From Polyangiaceae bacterium (GTDB lineage: Bacteria > Myxococcota_A > Polyangia > Polyangiales > Polyangiaceae), in assembly GCA_041389725.1 (NCBI GenBank), contig JAWKRG010000011.1, positions 311,001-375,000 on the forward strand: a stretch of 64,000 nt of DNA. Direction: 5' to 3'. Below are positions 11,611 to 19,502 of the stretch, one piece after another (position 1 is the stretch's first letter; every line of letters starts with the position of its first letter). Below the pieces are notes generated by a model. That model ran no database searches. It had not been told where the DNA came from and saw nothing but the letters and a program-made list of their open reading frames with translations. The position numbers and the translations under genes are program-made.

Positions 11611-12909
11611 ATGAGGATGGGACGAAGTGGGTGTTCGGGGATTGTTCTATTGTTGGCGGCGTGCGGCTGCTCCGACTCCGGGTCGGAAAGCGGAGTGGGA
11701 AGCGGTGGCGCCACCGGCGGCGGCGCCGGTGCCGCTGGAACCGGCGCGGCAAGCAGTGGTGGCAACGCGGGAAACGGAGGCAGCGGGGCGACAGGAACCG
11801 GGGCGACCTCGGCGGGTGGGCTCGGTGGCGGCGCTGGAATGTCGACTGGCGGGCTTGGTGGTGGTGCCGGGACGTCGACCGGCGGCAGTGGCGGTACTTC
11901 GAGCGGAGGCGCAAGCGGCAGCGGTGGCACCTCGAGCGGAGGCACGAGCGGCAGCGGTGGCACCTCGAGCGGAGGTACGAGCGGCAGCGGTGGCACTTCG
12001 AGCGGAGGCACGAGCGGCAGCGGTGGAAGTCCGGGCGCACCGTTCTTCTTCGACGACTTCGAGTATGTCGTGTCGCCCACCAGCTCTGCGTCCAACCAGG
12101 CCACTTTTCAAGCTGCGGGTTGGTACACTGCCAAGGCCATCAACGTGACTGGCAGTTGGGGCGGAAATCTCTACACGGCAACGAGCATCACTGGGGAAAA
12201 CAGCAGTTTCCCCGGTCAGGGTTCCTCCCGAGTTTTGTGCATCAACTCTCTCGCGGGAACGCTCACGACTCAAGCCGACTTCTACCTGCAGTACGGAAGC
12301 GGAACCGTCGCCAACACGATTCCGGGCAATGTCTGGGTCCAATTCTGGATCTATCCGAACCGTCATGGCGCCGAGCAAACCGGCTTCCACAGCAGGGAAA
12401 AGTTCCTCTATCCGTGTGACGGTCAATATCCGTGCAACACCAACAAGTGGCTGTGGATGTTGGCAAGCTCCAGCTACGAGCCCCACAATGCCCCGATCTC
12501 CAACGGCAATGCATTCATCGTCGAACGAGACAACTCCATCGGCACCGTCAACTACTCTCTCGCCGCGCCTGGCGACGAGTCGAAGATCGGGCAAACGAAC
12601 GTTTCGGAGTACATTGCGGCGAACCGTTGGACCCTGGTCAAGCTACACTTCGACACCTCCACGACGACAGGGCGATACGAAGCTTGGCTGCGGCCTCGCG
12701 GAAGCGCTTGGGTGAAGGTGGCTGAGTGGATCGGTGGGGTGACCCCCAACTTCACTTGGAATATCCCTGCTGGAAGCGTGGGTGGACATCGCGCGCTGCG
12801 CATACCAACGACGATGCCCGCCAACGCAACCAACGGTACCCAGGACGCTTGGGTCTACCTCGATGATTTCGCGATGGCGACGAGCGAAGCTGCCCTCCCG
12901 ACCTACTAG
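11611..12909 (+). CDS. Secreted lipoprotein with Gly/Ser/Thr linker and jelly-roll-like domain
   Basis: Predicted lipoprotein of 432 residues. The ATG at 11611 gives MRMGRSGCSG and a lipobox ending LLAACGC; the frame is open further upstream but without signal-peptide character. A Gly/Ser/Thr/Ala linker of about 115 residues includes 11-residue repeats of the type GTSGSGGTSSG. The C-terminal ~290 residues begin FFFDDFEYV and contain WVQFWIYPN, FLYPCDGQYPCNTNKW, RWTLVKLHFDTST and WVYLDDFAMAT. This is the pattern of a concanavalin/jelly-roll fold seen in LamG-like and polysaccharide-lyase-like domains, and the final LDDF segment is typical of such domains. It probably binds or cleaves a glycan outside the cell, but catalytic residues are not identifiable. 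It sits between the pseudokinase gene and a vestigial copy of that gene's end. Confidence 0.82.
   Translation: MRMGRSGCSGIVLLLAACGCSDSGSESGVGSGGATGGGAGAAGTGAASSGGNAGNGGSGATGTGATSAGGLGGGAGMSTGGLGGGAGTSTGGSGGTSSGGASGSGGTSSGGTSGSGGTSSGGTSGSGGTSSGGTSGSGGSPGAPFFFDDFEYVVSPTSSASNQATFQAAGWYTAKAINVTGSWGGNLYTATSITGENSSFPGQGSSRVLCINSLAGTLTTQADFYLQYGSGTVANTIPGNVWVQFWIYPNRHGAEQTGFHSREKFLYPCDGQYPCNTNKWLWMLASSSYEPHNAPISNGNAFIVERDNSIGTVNYSLAAPGDESKIGQTNVSEYIAANRWTLVKLHFDTSTTTGRYEAWLRPRGSAWVKVAEWIGGVTPNFTWNIPAGSVGGHRALRIPTTMPANATNGTQDAWVYLDDFAMATSEAALPTY
11908..12027. repeat. 33-bp tandem repeat in lipoprotein linker
   Basis: Three full 33-bp units (11908-11940, 11941-11973, 11974-12006) and a partial fourth encode an 11-residue Gly/Ser/Thr unit. 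The units differ by only a few bases, so the array is recent and likely to vary in copy number between strains. Confidence 0.85.
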
Positions 12910-12920
12910 TGCGCATCTCC

Positions 12921-12953
12921 GAACGCGCACTAGCCGAACTCGGCTCCAGCTGA
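12921..12953 (+). pseudogene. Vestigial 3' end of a pseudokinase-gene paralogue
   Basis: These 33 bp encode ERALAELGSS followed by TGA, identical in protein to the last 10 residues and stop of the 1279-residue gene (11409-11441). 28 of 33 bases match and all five differences are at third codon positions, so the copy diverged while still under protein-level selection. A few bases after the stop also match (ctcagcg against ctccagcg). Nothing upstream is homologous, because the lipoprotein gene ends only 11 bp before. The likely reading is the scar of a tandem paralogue whose body was lost or replaced. Confidence 0.6.
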
Positions 12954-13075
12954 CTCAGCGCAGTGCCCGCGCCGCGAGTCGTGCTAACATCGTCAGGATG
13001 CCTCGCGATACCGAACGCATTTGATCCCAGCCTGACACCTCTGCCTTCGCAGCGCGCTTCGCACGCCTGGCGACC

Positions 13076-14221
13076 TTGCTGCTGGGTGTGGAGCTACTGG
13101 ACGAGCTGTACAGCGGAGTTCCATCCCTTGGCTCTGCCGACATCCAGGCGAGCTTTGGTACCACCTACGGCACCACGGCGGCTGCCCTACTCCTCGTGCC
13201 AGGCCTGGTGGCGCTCATCGTCGAGCCGGTACTGTTCGTCCTGGCGGACCGCTACCCACGCAAAGGATTCGTCGTAGGCGGGCTGCTCGCCATGGGCGTG
13301 GCTGCGATGGCTGCGGCATTGGCGACGAACGTGTTGGCTCTGATCGCCGCCGTGACGCTTTCGTTCCTCGGCAGCGGATGCGGCGTGGCCCTCGCTCAGG
13401 CGAGTCTGGTGGACGCTTCCCCGGAGCGAAGCGAACAGGCGCTGGCACGCTGGGCGCTCTTGGGCGAGCTAGGTGACCTGCTGGCGCCCGTGCTGCTCGG
13501 AGCGCTCGCCCTTTGCGGCCTGGGTTGGCGTGCATCCTACGTCGTTGTCGGCGCCCTCGCGCTGTTCTGCGCACTGCTGCTGCTGCGTCCGGCCTTCCCC
13601 GCGGCCCACGCAGACTCGGGCGGTGAGGAAGCGGCGTCGAGCGTGATGGATGCGCTTCGAACCGCGCTGCGCCGCAAGGCCCTGGTGCGTTGGTTAGCGG
13701 TGGCCGCTCTCTGCGAGCTTCTCGATGAGATCGTGGTGGTGTTTGCGGCACTCTACTTGCGCGATGAACTCGGCGCCGGACCCGTCGCGCGCGCGATCGT
13801 GATCGGCGTCGGGATCGCAGGCGGGCTCCTGGGCGTCGCGGTCACCGAACGGCTATTGACGAGAGTATCTGCGTTGCGCTTGCTGGAAGTCAGCGCGGTC
13901 GTCTGCGCCTCGTCCTTCGTAGCCTGGCTGTTTGCGCCCACGCTGGAGCTCTCTGCGTTGTGCTTCTTCGTCGTGGGCGCGACGGCCGCACCCATGTACC
14001 CCATCGTGTCGGCGCGGGCGTACCGCGCCCTGCCTGGACGCTCTGGAACGGTCAACGCCGTCGCCCATCTGTTCACGCCTTTCACCCTGGGCGCTCCCTG
14101 GCTTCTCGGTGTGGTAGCCGACGCCTTCGATACTCGTGTCGCCTCGGCACTGCTGCTGATCCAGCCCTTGGGTGTCTTACTCGTGAGTGTTCAGGAGCGT
14201 CGTGCTCGCGGTCGCAAGTGA
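13076..14221 (+). CDS. Major facilitator superfamily transporter, start uncertain
   Basis: Polytopic inner-membrane protein with about 12 hydrophobic segments over 381 residues, matching the MFS. The loop after TM2 has ADRYPRKG, the usual MFS motif A (family GxxxDRxGRR-like), and a central cytoplasmic loop (about 180-200) separates two six-helix halves. The substrate is not predictable. The start is a problem: the frame is open only from 13025, just after an in-frame TGA (13022-13024), and the first usable codon is TTG 13076, which trims TM1. An ATG at 12998 reading MPRDTERI and ending in that TGA would otherwise give a natural N-terminus. Either TTG is used, or the TGA is a mutation or sequencing error. 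The stop overlaps the next gene's ATG (TGATG). Confidence 0.8.
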   Translation: MLLGVELLDELYSGVPSLGSADIQASFGTTYGTTAAALLLVPGLVALIVEPVLFVLADRYPRKGFVVGGLLAMGVAAMAAALATNVLALIAAVTLSFLGSGCGVALAQASLVDASPERSEQALARWALLGELGDLLAPVLLGALALCGLGWRASYVVVGALALFCALLLLRPAFPAAHADSGGEEAASSVMDALRTALRRKALVRWLAVAALCELLDEIVVVFAALYLRDELGAGPVARAIVIGVGIAGGLLGVAVTERLLTRVSALRLLEVSAVVCASSFVAWLFAPTLELSALCFFVVGATAAPMYPIVSARAYRALPGRSGTVNAVAHLFTPFTLGAPWLLGVVADAFDTRVASALLLIQPLGVLLVSVQERRARGRK

Positions 14222-15249
14222 TGCGCGAGCGGCATCAAGGAACGGATGTGCTAGGACTCTGCGTCGTGGCGCGCCGGCAGCTGGAGTTCGTGATCCCTCG
14301 ACTGAGCGCTCTGCTCATCGCGGCGGGCCCCGCGTCGTTGACAGGCTGCGGCTGTCCCACCACGGATTACCGCTACGACCGCACGGCTCGCCTCGATCCC
14401 AACAATACGCATGTGGCTGTCCAGGAGGCGATCGCCGCGTCCATCGGCGAAGAGTTGAGCATGGCACGCGTCTGCCTCCCATTGTGCGGAGCCTCGAATA
14501 CCGGCACCGAGACGCTGAACGTCATTGCCTGCGAGCGAGGGGAGCTGGAGGGCGATCCGGCCGTCATTTGCCACATGTCGGGCCACGACGATTGTGGGGG
14601 TGTAGGACGGCGGCCGCCGGGACTCTGCGATGACACCATGATCGCCTCGGACCCGTGCGCAGCCTACCTTGCACGCGCTACCGCCCTGGAAGGAGCCTCC
14701 GTGCATGCGTTCTTGCTGCTCGCCGAGGAGCTGGCCGTCCATGGTGCACCCGTTGAACTGGTGGACTGGGCGAGACGCGCCGCGATCGACGAGCTCGAGC
14801 ACACCCGGGTCATGGCCGCACTGACTCGTCGCTACGGCGGGCAGCCGGTAGCCCCGCGCGTGCGCGCCGATGCTTTGGTTCCTCGTGCCGCTCTGGAAAT
14901 GGCGCTCGACAACGCCGTGGAGGGCTGCGTTCACGAGACGCTGGGGGCCCTGGTGGCGGCGCATCAAGCGTGTCATGCCGCTGATTCGCAGGTGCGCCAC
15001 GCGCTCGCGCACATCGCGCGCGACGAGGCCAATCACGCGCTGCTCTCGTGGCGCATCAGCGAGTGGTTCGAAGGCCGCGCCTCGGTGGCCGAGCGCCGCA
15101 AGGTGAGCGCCGCGCGTCGATCCGCCCTGCGCGCAGCCGCGAAGCGCCCGCAGCCAACGTCGCTGCGGCTGCGTCGGGAGCTGGGATTGCCCGGCGTGGC
15201 GGAGCGTCGTGCCCTGGCGATGCGGCTGCGGGATTCGGTGGACGCTTGA
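14221..15249 (+). CDS. Ferritin-like (putative diiron) lipoprotein
   Basis: 342 residues from the ATG overlapping the upstream stop. Internal GTG starts at 14266 or 14290 would give a more compact signal peptide ending in lipobox SLTGC, so the true start may be there. After the lipid-anchor cysteine comes a Cys-containing region (MARVCLPLCGAS, CHMSGHDDCGG). The C-terminal ~190 residues look like a four-helix ferritin-like bundle: ALEGASVHAF, then DELEHTRVM, CVHETLGAL and ARDEANHALL, which supply two ExxH-type pairs as in diiron ferritin-like proteins. It could oxidise a metal or an organic substrate in the periplasm, but this is inference. It overlaps the MFS gene by 1 bp and the small lipoprotein by 4 bp, implying coupled translation. 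Confidence 0.75.
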   Translation: MRERHQGTDVLGLCVVARRQLEFVIPRLSALLIAAGPASLTGCGCPTTDYRYDRTARLDPNNTHVAVQEAIAASIGEELSMARVCLPLCGASNTGTETLNVIACERGELEGDPAVICHMSGHDDCGGVGRRPPGLCDDTMIASDPCAAYLARATALEGASVHAFLLLAEELAVHGAPVELVDWARRAAIDELEHTRVMAALTRRYGGQPVAPRVRADALVPRAALEMALDNAVEGCVHETLGALVAAHQACHAADSQVRHALAHIARDEANHALLSWRISEWFEGRASVAERRKVSAARRSALRAAAKRPQPTSLRLRRELGLPGVAERRALAMRLRDSVDA

Positions 15250-15536
15250 GACGTTTGCTCTCGTGTTTGGCGCTGTTCGCCCTCGGTGCGGTCGCGACAG
15301 CCTGCGGTTCCGAGAATTGCTCGCAGCGCACCTCCGACCATGAAGAGGCGATCGACGGCCTGCAGAGCGCGTGCGTCACGGCTGCCGAAGGTGGCTGCGC
15401 TTCAGACTATTGCGTCAGTCAGTGTCCGCGCCTGACGGGCACGAACAACGCGAGTTTCAGCCTCGAGGGCTGCAGCCCGCTCTCACCGACTCGATTGCTG
15501 TGCCGGTACACGCTGGCGACCGAGTGGTGCGAGTGA
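15246..15536 (+). CDS. Small Cys-rich lipoprotein
   Basis: 96 residues starting at a TTG that overlaps the upstream stop codon (TTGA, 15246-15249). Signal peptide MRRLLSCLALFALGAVATAC is followed by a mature domain with eight or more cysteines (ENCSQ, SACVTA, GGCASDYCVSQC, EGCSPL, LLCRY, EWCE), which suggests disulfide bonding outside the cytoplasm. I do not recognise the family. Overlap with the ferritin-like gene suggests it belongs to that unit. The stop lies 3 bp from the end of the convergent gene. Confidence 0.72.
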   Translation: MRRLLSCLALFALGAVATACGSENCSQRTSDHEEAIDGLQSACVTAAEGGCASDYCVSQCPRLTGTNNASFSLEGCSPLSPTRLLCRYTLATEWCE

Positions 15537-15539
15537 GCG

Positions 15540-15941
15540 TCAGGGCAGCTTGGTCAGCAATAGATCTGGCAAGCGGTTGTCGTTCCCGCGGATGAGGCCG
15601 CGGTCGACGACGGTGAAGGGGCCCGAAGCGCCCTCGAGGTCCCCCGAGTCCCGCGTGCCGCTGCCGTTCTGGTCCAGCCAGGCCCGGACCGACACTCTTG
15701 CGCTGGAAGCGCGGATGGTCGTCTCGGTTTCCACAGCGTCCCCGTCGGGAGTCATCCGCATGGGCGTCTCCGTGCCACTACGCGTGCCTGAAGACACGTA
15801 GTCGACGTTGAGCGTCAGCTTTGCCGGGTCGAGAGTCGCGCCGCGCGGCGGCAGCAGACGCACCAGCACGCGACATATCGGCGAGCAACCCGTTGCAGCG
15901 AGCAGCAGGGCGCAAGCGGCGACTGAACGAACAGGGGGCAT
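15540..15941 (-). CDS. Small lipoprotein, unknown function
   Basis: 133 residues from the ATG at 15941, chosen because it opens directly into a signal peptide, MPPVRSVAACALLLAATGC. A further in-frame ATG upstream would only lengthen the n-region. The mature part is short and beta-rich, with LTLNVDYVSSGT and RVSVRAWLDQNGSGTRDSGD. The latter resembles Asp-rich calcium-binding turns in secreted proteins, without a recognisable domain. It is convergent with the preceding gene (3 bp apart). Function unknown. Confidence 0.65.
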   Translation of the reverse strand: MPPVRSVAACALLLAATGCSPICRVLVRLLPPRGATLDPAKLTLNVDYVSSGTRSGTETPMRMTPDGDAVETETTIRASSARVSVRAWLDQNGSGTRDSGDLEGASGPFTVVDRGLIRGNDNRLPDLLLTKLP

Positions 15942-16195
15942 CCTCTCGACAACGTGCATCGATTGCGACAGCTTACAGAAAGCGGCTCGGCGCATCGCGG
16001 TATTCGCAGGGCGCTACACGCTTGACCAGGGCGCCCACTAGCAACGGCGCAAAGGGAACCAGCGCGAGGGTCAACAGTGGAGTTCCGCGGTTGCCCCGGC
16101 GGGCTGCCACTTGGCGAGGGTCAAAGGGGCCGGCTGGCGGCCACGGTCGAGCGGAGGCAGAATGGGGATGTGATGGCTTACGGGGAGGTGTGGAC

Positions 16196-16972
16196 ATGAT
16201 GACGACAGTTCGGAGTGGTGTGGCCTTGGCCATGATGGCGAGCGCCTGTAGTGGCCCCGCCGATGGGAACGGGCGGGCTGGACTTGCTGCTTCGCTGGAG
16301 CCCAGGACCTTTGTTTCCGAGAGCGTGGAAGGTTGGACGCTGGTCAGCGGAACGGAAGTTCGGATCAGCTTCGTGGCCGGGGAGCTGAGGGCGAGTGCGG
16401 GATGCAACTCGATCAGCGGTCCCTACAGCCTCGAGGGCGACCGACTGAGCCTGCCAGGGTATGGCGTTACGGGCATGGGCTGTGATCCCGCGCGACATGC
16501 GCAAGACGAGCGGCTGCGGGAACTGCTGAGCGCAAAGCCTGTGCTGGAACTGTCCGAGCCCCGGCTGACGATGACCTCGGCGAGTTCGAAGCTCGTTTTG
16601 CTCGACCGGGAGGTAGCCCACCCGGATCGCCCGTTGGTCGGGACGCTGTGGAAGGGTGACGCAATCATCGACGGAGGCAGTGTCTCTGGCGGGTTTGGAA
16701 TGGCGTTCAGCATCGAGTTCGGCGCTGATGGACAAGTGACGGTCGACAGTGGATGCGAGGTTGGTGACGGCCAATACAGCGTCGACGGCGCCACAATCGC
16801 TTTTTCCAGTCTCACCTATCAAGGCGCGCCGTGCACAGAACCCTCGGTCCAGACCGTCGCCAACAAGGTGATGGCCGTGCTCGACGGCGGCCCGGTCAGC
16901 CACGACATCGAGGAAGTAACGCTCCGCATCACCAAGGGTGATCGCGGTCTGATGTTCAGAGCCGCGAACTGA
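16196..16972 (+). CDS. META/HslJ-like domain lipoprotein
   Basis: 258 residues starting at one of two adjacent ATGs (16196, 16199). Signal peptide MMTTVRSGVALAMMASAC gives a lipobox cysteine. The mature protein carries two META-like modules. The first (about 35-140) has GWTLVSGTEVRISF, SAGCNSISGPYSLEG, MGCDPARHAQDERL and a closing KLVLLD, matching the HslJ pattern of a GCN turn, a conserved Cys and a final L-x-L strand. The second (about 145-255) has GTLWKGDAII, a central VDSGCEVGDGQYSVDG and ends in VTLRITKGDRGLMF. META proteins are small envelope beta proteins linked to stress or antibiotic tolerance in some bacteria; a specific role here is unknown. Two 11-bp direct repeats (GCGAGGGTCAA at 16064 and 16114) lie upstream. 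Confidence 0.75.
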   Translation: MMTTVRSGVALAMMASACSGPADGNGRAGLAASLEPRTFVSESVEGWTLVSGTEVRISFVAGELRASAGCNSISGPYSLEGDRLSLPGYGVTGMGCDPARHAQDERLRELLSAKPVLELSEPRLTMTSASSKLVLLDREVAHPDRPLVGTLWKGDAIIDGGSVSGGFGMAFSIEFGADGQVTVDSGCEVGDGQYSVDGATIAFSSLTYQGAPCTEPSVQTVANKVMAVLDGGPVSHDIEEVTLRITKGDRGLMFRAAN

Positions 16973-17021
16973 GGGGTTTTGCACTTGGCTTCGCGGTCGT
17001 CTCGAGCTGTCGCCTTCTGCC

Positions 17022-18284
17022 TCAATTACAGGCGACGGCCTTCACTTGGTAGCTCACCGGTCCCCCAGTGAAGCCGTCCACGGTCACGTCGAAGACGTCG
17101 CCGTCTGCGGCTTTCCAGCCCTGCTGCTGGAAGGCGATCGTGCTGTAGCTGCCATATCCGCCGCTGAGCTTCAGCGTCTTCATGGCCATGTCCGCTTGGG
17201 TCGCAGTGTTGGTGACGGTGATGGTCGCATTGCCCACGCTGGCCGTGTGATGAAATGTCCAGACGTAGTTCACGACCGCTGTCGGCACGAAACCCGGTGG
17301 CGGCATCGAAACCCAGGTCGGTGCCGCATAGGTGGTGCCTCCGCCGAAGGAGTACTGGCAAGTCGCGCGCCCGTAGGGACCGCCTCCCGCATAGTGTCCG
17401 ATCCCTGTGATGCCCATCCCCGGGCTCAAGATCCAGCGTCGATGGCCGAAGGTCGAGAGGTTGCCATTGTCGATGATGAACTGGTTGATCGCATCCGCCA
17501 CCCCCACTCCCCAACTGATGTTCGAAGAGCCAGCCCCAGACGCGCCCGTGGGCGTGTAGCACTTGGCGGATGTCGGTGGGTGATGTGGGTCCGGCACGGT
17601 GCCGGGCGGATTCCAGGACGCGACGGCGGCGCACCAGCTGTTCGTCTCGTTGCGCTGCGGGTCATCTACGCTCGGGCCAAGCCCGACCATCCAGCGGTAC
17701 ATGTTGATCCGCGCCACCGCGTCATGGATGCCACCACGAGAGAGCGTGCCGGGATCGCACTCGGTGGGCCCAGCGGCCCAGGGCGAAGGGTCCGTCACCG
17801 CGTGTCCGCTCTTCCAGATCTGGCAAACGTCCGCTTGCGTGTGGGTTGCGGGATCCCCCGGTAGCACGGGATCACACTGTCCCCCGTTTTGGGTGAAGCC
17901 GAACAGGCACTTGCAGGTCTGCGACGCCGTGTCGCAGTAGGCGCCGTGTGGACAGCTCGGACTGCACACTACGGGAGGTGAGCCGCCGCTTCCCGTTACG
18001 CCGCCGCTTCCCGTTACGCCGCCGCTTCCCGTCGCGCCACCGCTACCCGTCGCGCCACCGCTTCCCGTTGCGCCACCGCTGCCCGTCGCGCCACCGATCG
18101 GTGCTCCCGCGCCGCCGCCGGTAGACGCGGCGCCGCTAGCACCCCCGGCGCCTGCGTCGGCCACTCCGCCGTCGGCATCCGGCCCGAACTTCAGCTCGTC
18201 GTAGTCCAGCAGCGACGCGCATCCGCCAAGCCCCAGGACGATCGTCACTGGCGCGACTCGGCGTAGCCATTGCCCTCCGCTCAC
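17022..18284 (-). CDS. CAP (SCP/PR-1) domain lipoprotein with EGF-like segment
   Basis: 420 residues. Signal peptide MSGGQWLRRVAPVTIVLGLG leads to lipobox GGC, followed by SLLDYDELKFGPDADGG and a Gly/Ala/Thr-rich linker with 6-residue GATGSG-type repeats. Next is a short Cys-rich EGF-like module (CSPSCPHGAYC, TCKCLFGF). The C-terminal half is a CAP-superfamily fold: DAVARINMYRWMVGL at the first helix, NISWGVGVADAI, and GHRRWILSP, which is the family's conserved GHRxxIL-type segment. CAP proteins are secreted and act as lipid binders, proteases or adhesins depending on lineage. Convergent with the META gene. The enzymatic state cannot be judged from the sequence alone. Confidence 0.83.
   Translation of the reverse strand: MSGGQWLRRVAPVTIVLGLGGCASLLDYDELKFGPDADGGVADAGAGGASGAASTGGGAGAPIGGATGSGGATGSGGATGSGGATGSGGVTGSGGVTGSGGSPPVVCSPSCPHGAYCDTASQTCKCLFGFTQNGGQCDPVLPGDPATHTQADVCQIWKSGHAVTDPSPWAAGPTECDPGTLSRGGIHDAVARINMYRWMVGLGPSVDDPQRNETNSWCAAVASWNPPGTVPDPHHPPTSAKCYTPTGASGAGSSNISWGVGVADAINQFIIDNGNLSTFGHRRWILSPGMGITGIGHYAGGGPYGRATCQYSFGGGTTYAAPTWVSMPPPGFVPTAVVNYVWTFHHTASVGNATITVTNTATQADMAMKTLKLSGGYGSYSTIAFQQQGWKAADGDVFDVTVDGFTGGPVSYQVKAVACN
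17983..18090. repeat. 18-bp tandem repeat in CAP-protein linker
   Basis: Six consecutive 18-bp units encode GATGSG/GVTGSG repeats in the minus-strand gene. The first two units (17983-18000 and 18001-18018) are identical; the rest differ by one to four bases, indicating slippage-driven expansion. Confidence 0.85.
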
Positions 18285-18402
18285 CTTGCTGAGAGTACCT
18301 CGTTCCCGCCGACCTGCACACAGACGGCGTGGCGACGTCGCTTCACCGGCGCCGCGAGCCAGTCATTGTTGGAGCTGGCCCGGGCGCCGGAAGTGCGTGC
18401 TC

Positions 18403-18612
18403 CTACGCCGTTTTGGCGTCGGGAGCGGGACCGACCACCGCGTTGATGTCGACCTTGGCAATGCCAGGGCCGTCGCCGGTCCAGACGGACACCGTAGTGC
18501 TGCGCTTCGGATAGTGCGTGTCGACGCGAACGATGCGGCCGACACGGCCATCCTCGAGCAGTACCCGCCGGCGATCCGTCATGTACTGATGGATGTGGCG
18601 GATGTTTGACAT
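18403..18612 (-). CDS. Small conserved-looking cytoplasmic protein, unknown
   Basis: 69 residues from ATG 18612: begins MSNIRHIHQYMTDRRRVLLE and continues with DGRVGRIVRVDTHYPKRSTTVSVWTG and a C-terminal IAKVDINAVVGPAP. There is no signal peptide or membrane segment. The Arg-rich N-terminus followed by alternating beta-like residues suggests a small SH3-like barrel or nucleic-acid-associated fold, but this is only an impression. Codon use is like its neighbours. The frame is open further upstream without recognisable sequence, so the ATG at 18612 is the best start. Stands alone between the CAP lipoprotein and a divergent lipoprotein. Confidence 0.6.
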   Translation of the reverse strand: MSNIRHIHQYMTDRRRVLLEDGRVGRIVRVDTHYPKRSTTVSVWTGDGPGIAKVDINAVVGPAPDAKTA

Positions 18613-18826
18613 GAAGGAAATATAGGTTCGCCCCCGAGACTTGTCAGGTTTTCCACAGTTTTCCCCGCGTTGCTCCACACCCTCCGGGAGACCTCGCGAG
18701 GAGGCGGCACCCAGGTGACTGTGCTTCAAGTGTCCGAGATCACGTCGGAATACCGATGCCCGCCCGATGATGCATTGGGCTCGGAAACTGGGCCGAAGCG
18801 CTCGCTCGACGCTAGCCTGGCTCGAG

Positions 18827-19495
18827 ATGCGCACTTTTGATGCAGCCTATTTCGCGTTCCTCTTCGCCATCGGTTGCGCTCCCAGTCACGCAGCCCACGT
18901 GAGTTCAGCCACGCTTGCGCCTCCGCCCGTCGACATGGTGCACCACAGCGGTCGACTCTGGATCGCCTTGGACGAGTACACGAAAGACCGCCAGTGCATT
19001 GCGGCAGATGGCAAGCGCCCCGTGTGTTTCGTTGGCGTGCACGCTGCCCTCGAGCGCGCCCTCACCGCCACTTTGTGGCCAGGGTTTTCCCAGGTGAGGG
19101 TCAAGGGAAAGGGCGACGAGATCCAGGGTGGTGACTACCTTCTGCTGGTATCTGCAGTGCTGGAAGCCGAGGGCCCCGCGAAGGCCGGACCGGGTTGGGG
19201 AACCCGAGGTTTGATGAGCTTCAGACTGGTACGCGGCGGGATCCCGATTCTGTCCGAGCAGGCGGAGTCGCGGTCTCGATCGGACCTGCCCTACGGCGCG
19301 GAGCTGGGCGCGTCTGCTGGCGAAGTGCTGGACGCACTGAGCGTGCACCTGGCCACTCGAGTCGGCACGTTGCCAGAAGACACTCCCGTGCCTGGCGTCC
19401 CACTGCCAGCGGTAGTGGTCACCGAGCGACGCAGCTTGCAGCTGCCTCTGAGTCGTCGCGTAGCTGACGCGCAGCAGAGCCCTTCAGAGCGGTGA
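18827..19495 (+). CDS. Lipoprotein of unknown function
   Basis: 222 residues from ATG 18827. Signal peptide MRTFDAAYFAFLFAIGC supplies a lipobox cysteine; longer in-frame starts upstream lack signal-peptide character. The mature part includes LWIALDEYTKDRQCIAADG, VCFVGVHAALERALTATLW, GDYLLLVSAVLEAEG and a closing Arg/Ser tail. The order (a short helix with a Cys pair, then YLL-type strands and a long amphipathic segment) resembles lipoproteins such as the DUF4410/GNA1162 groups, but I cannot assign a family. The stop is 7 bp from the convergent sulfatase-like gene. Confidence 0.65.
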   Translation: MRTFDAAYFAFLFAIGCAPSHAAHVSSATLAPPPVDMVHHSGRLWIALDEYTKDRQCIAADGKRPVCFVGVHAALERALTATLWPGFSQVRVKGKGDEIQGGDYLLLVSAVLEAEGPAKAGPGWGTRGLMSFRLVRGGIPILSEQAESRSRSDLPYGAELGASAGEVLDALSVHLATRVGTLPEDTPVPGVPLPAVVVTERRSLQLPLSRRVADAQQSPSER

Positions 19496-19502
19496 GGTCG
19501 AG

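Noticed and set aside
11523..12594. Long Pro/Val/Leu- and Arg-rich frames antisense or offset to the lipoprotein linkers here and at 35.3, 41.4 and 46.6 kb
   Set aside because: They are by-products of Gly/Ser/Thr repeat DNA read in other frames; no start signals or domain content.
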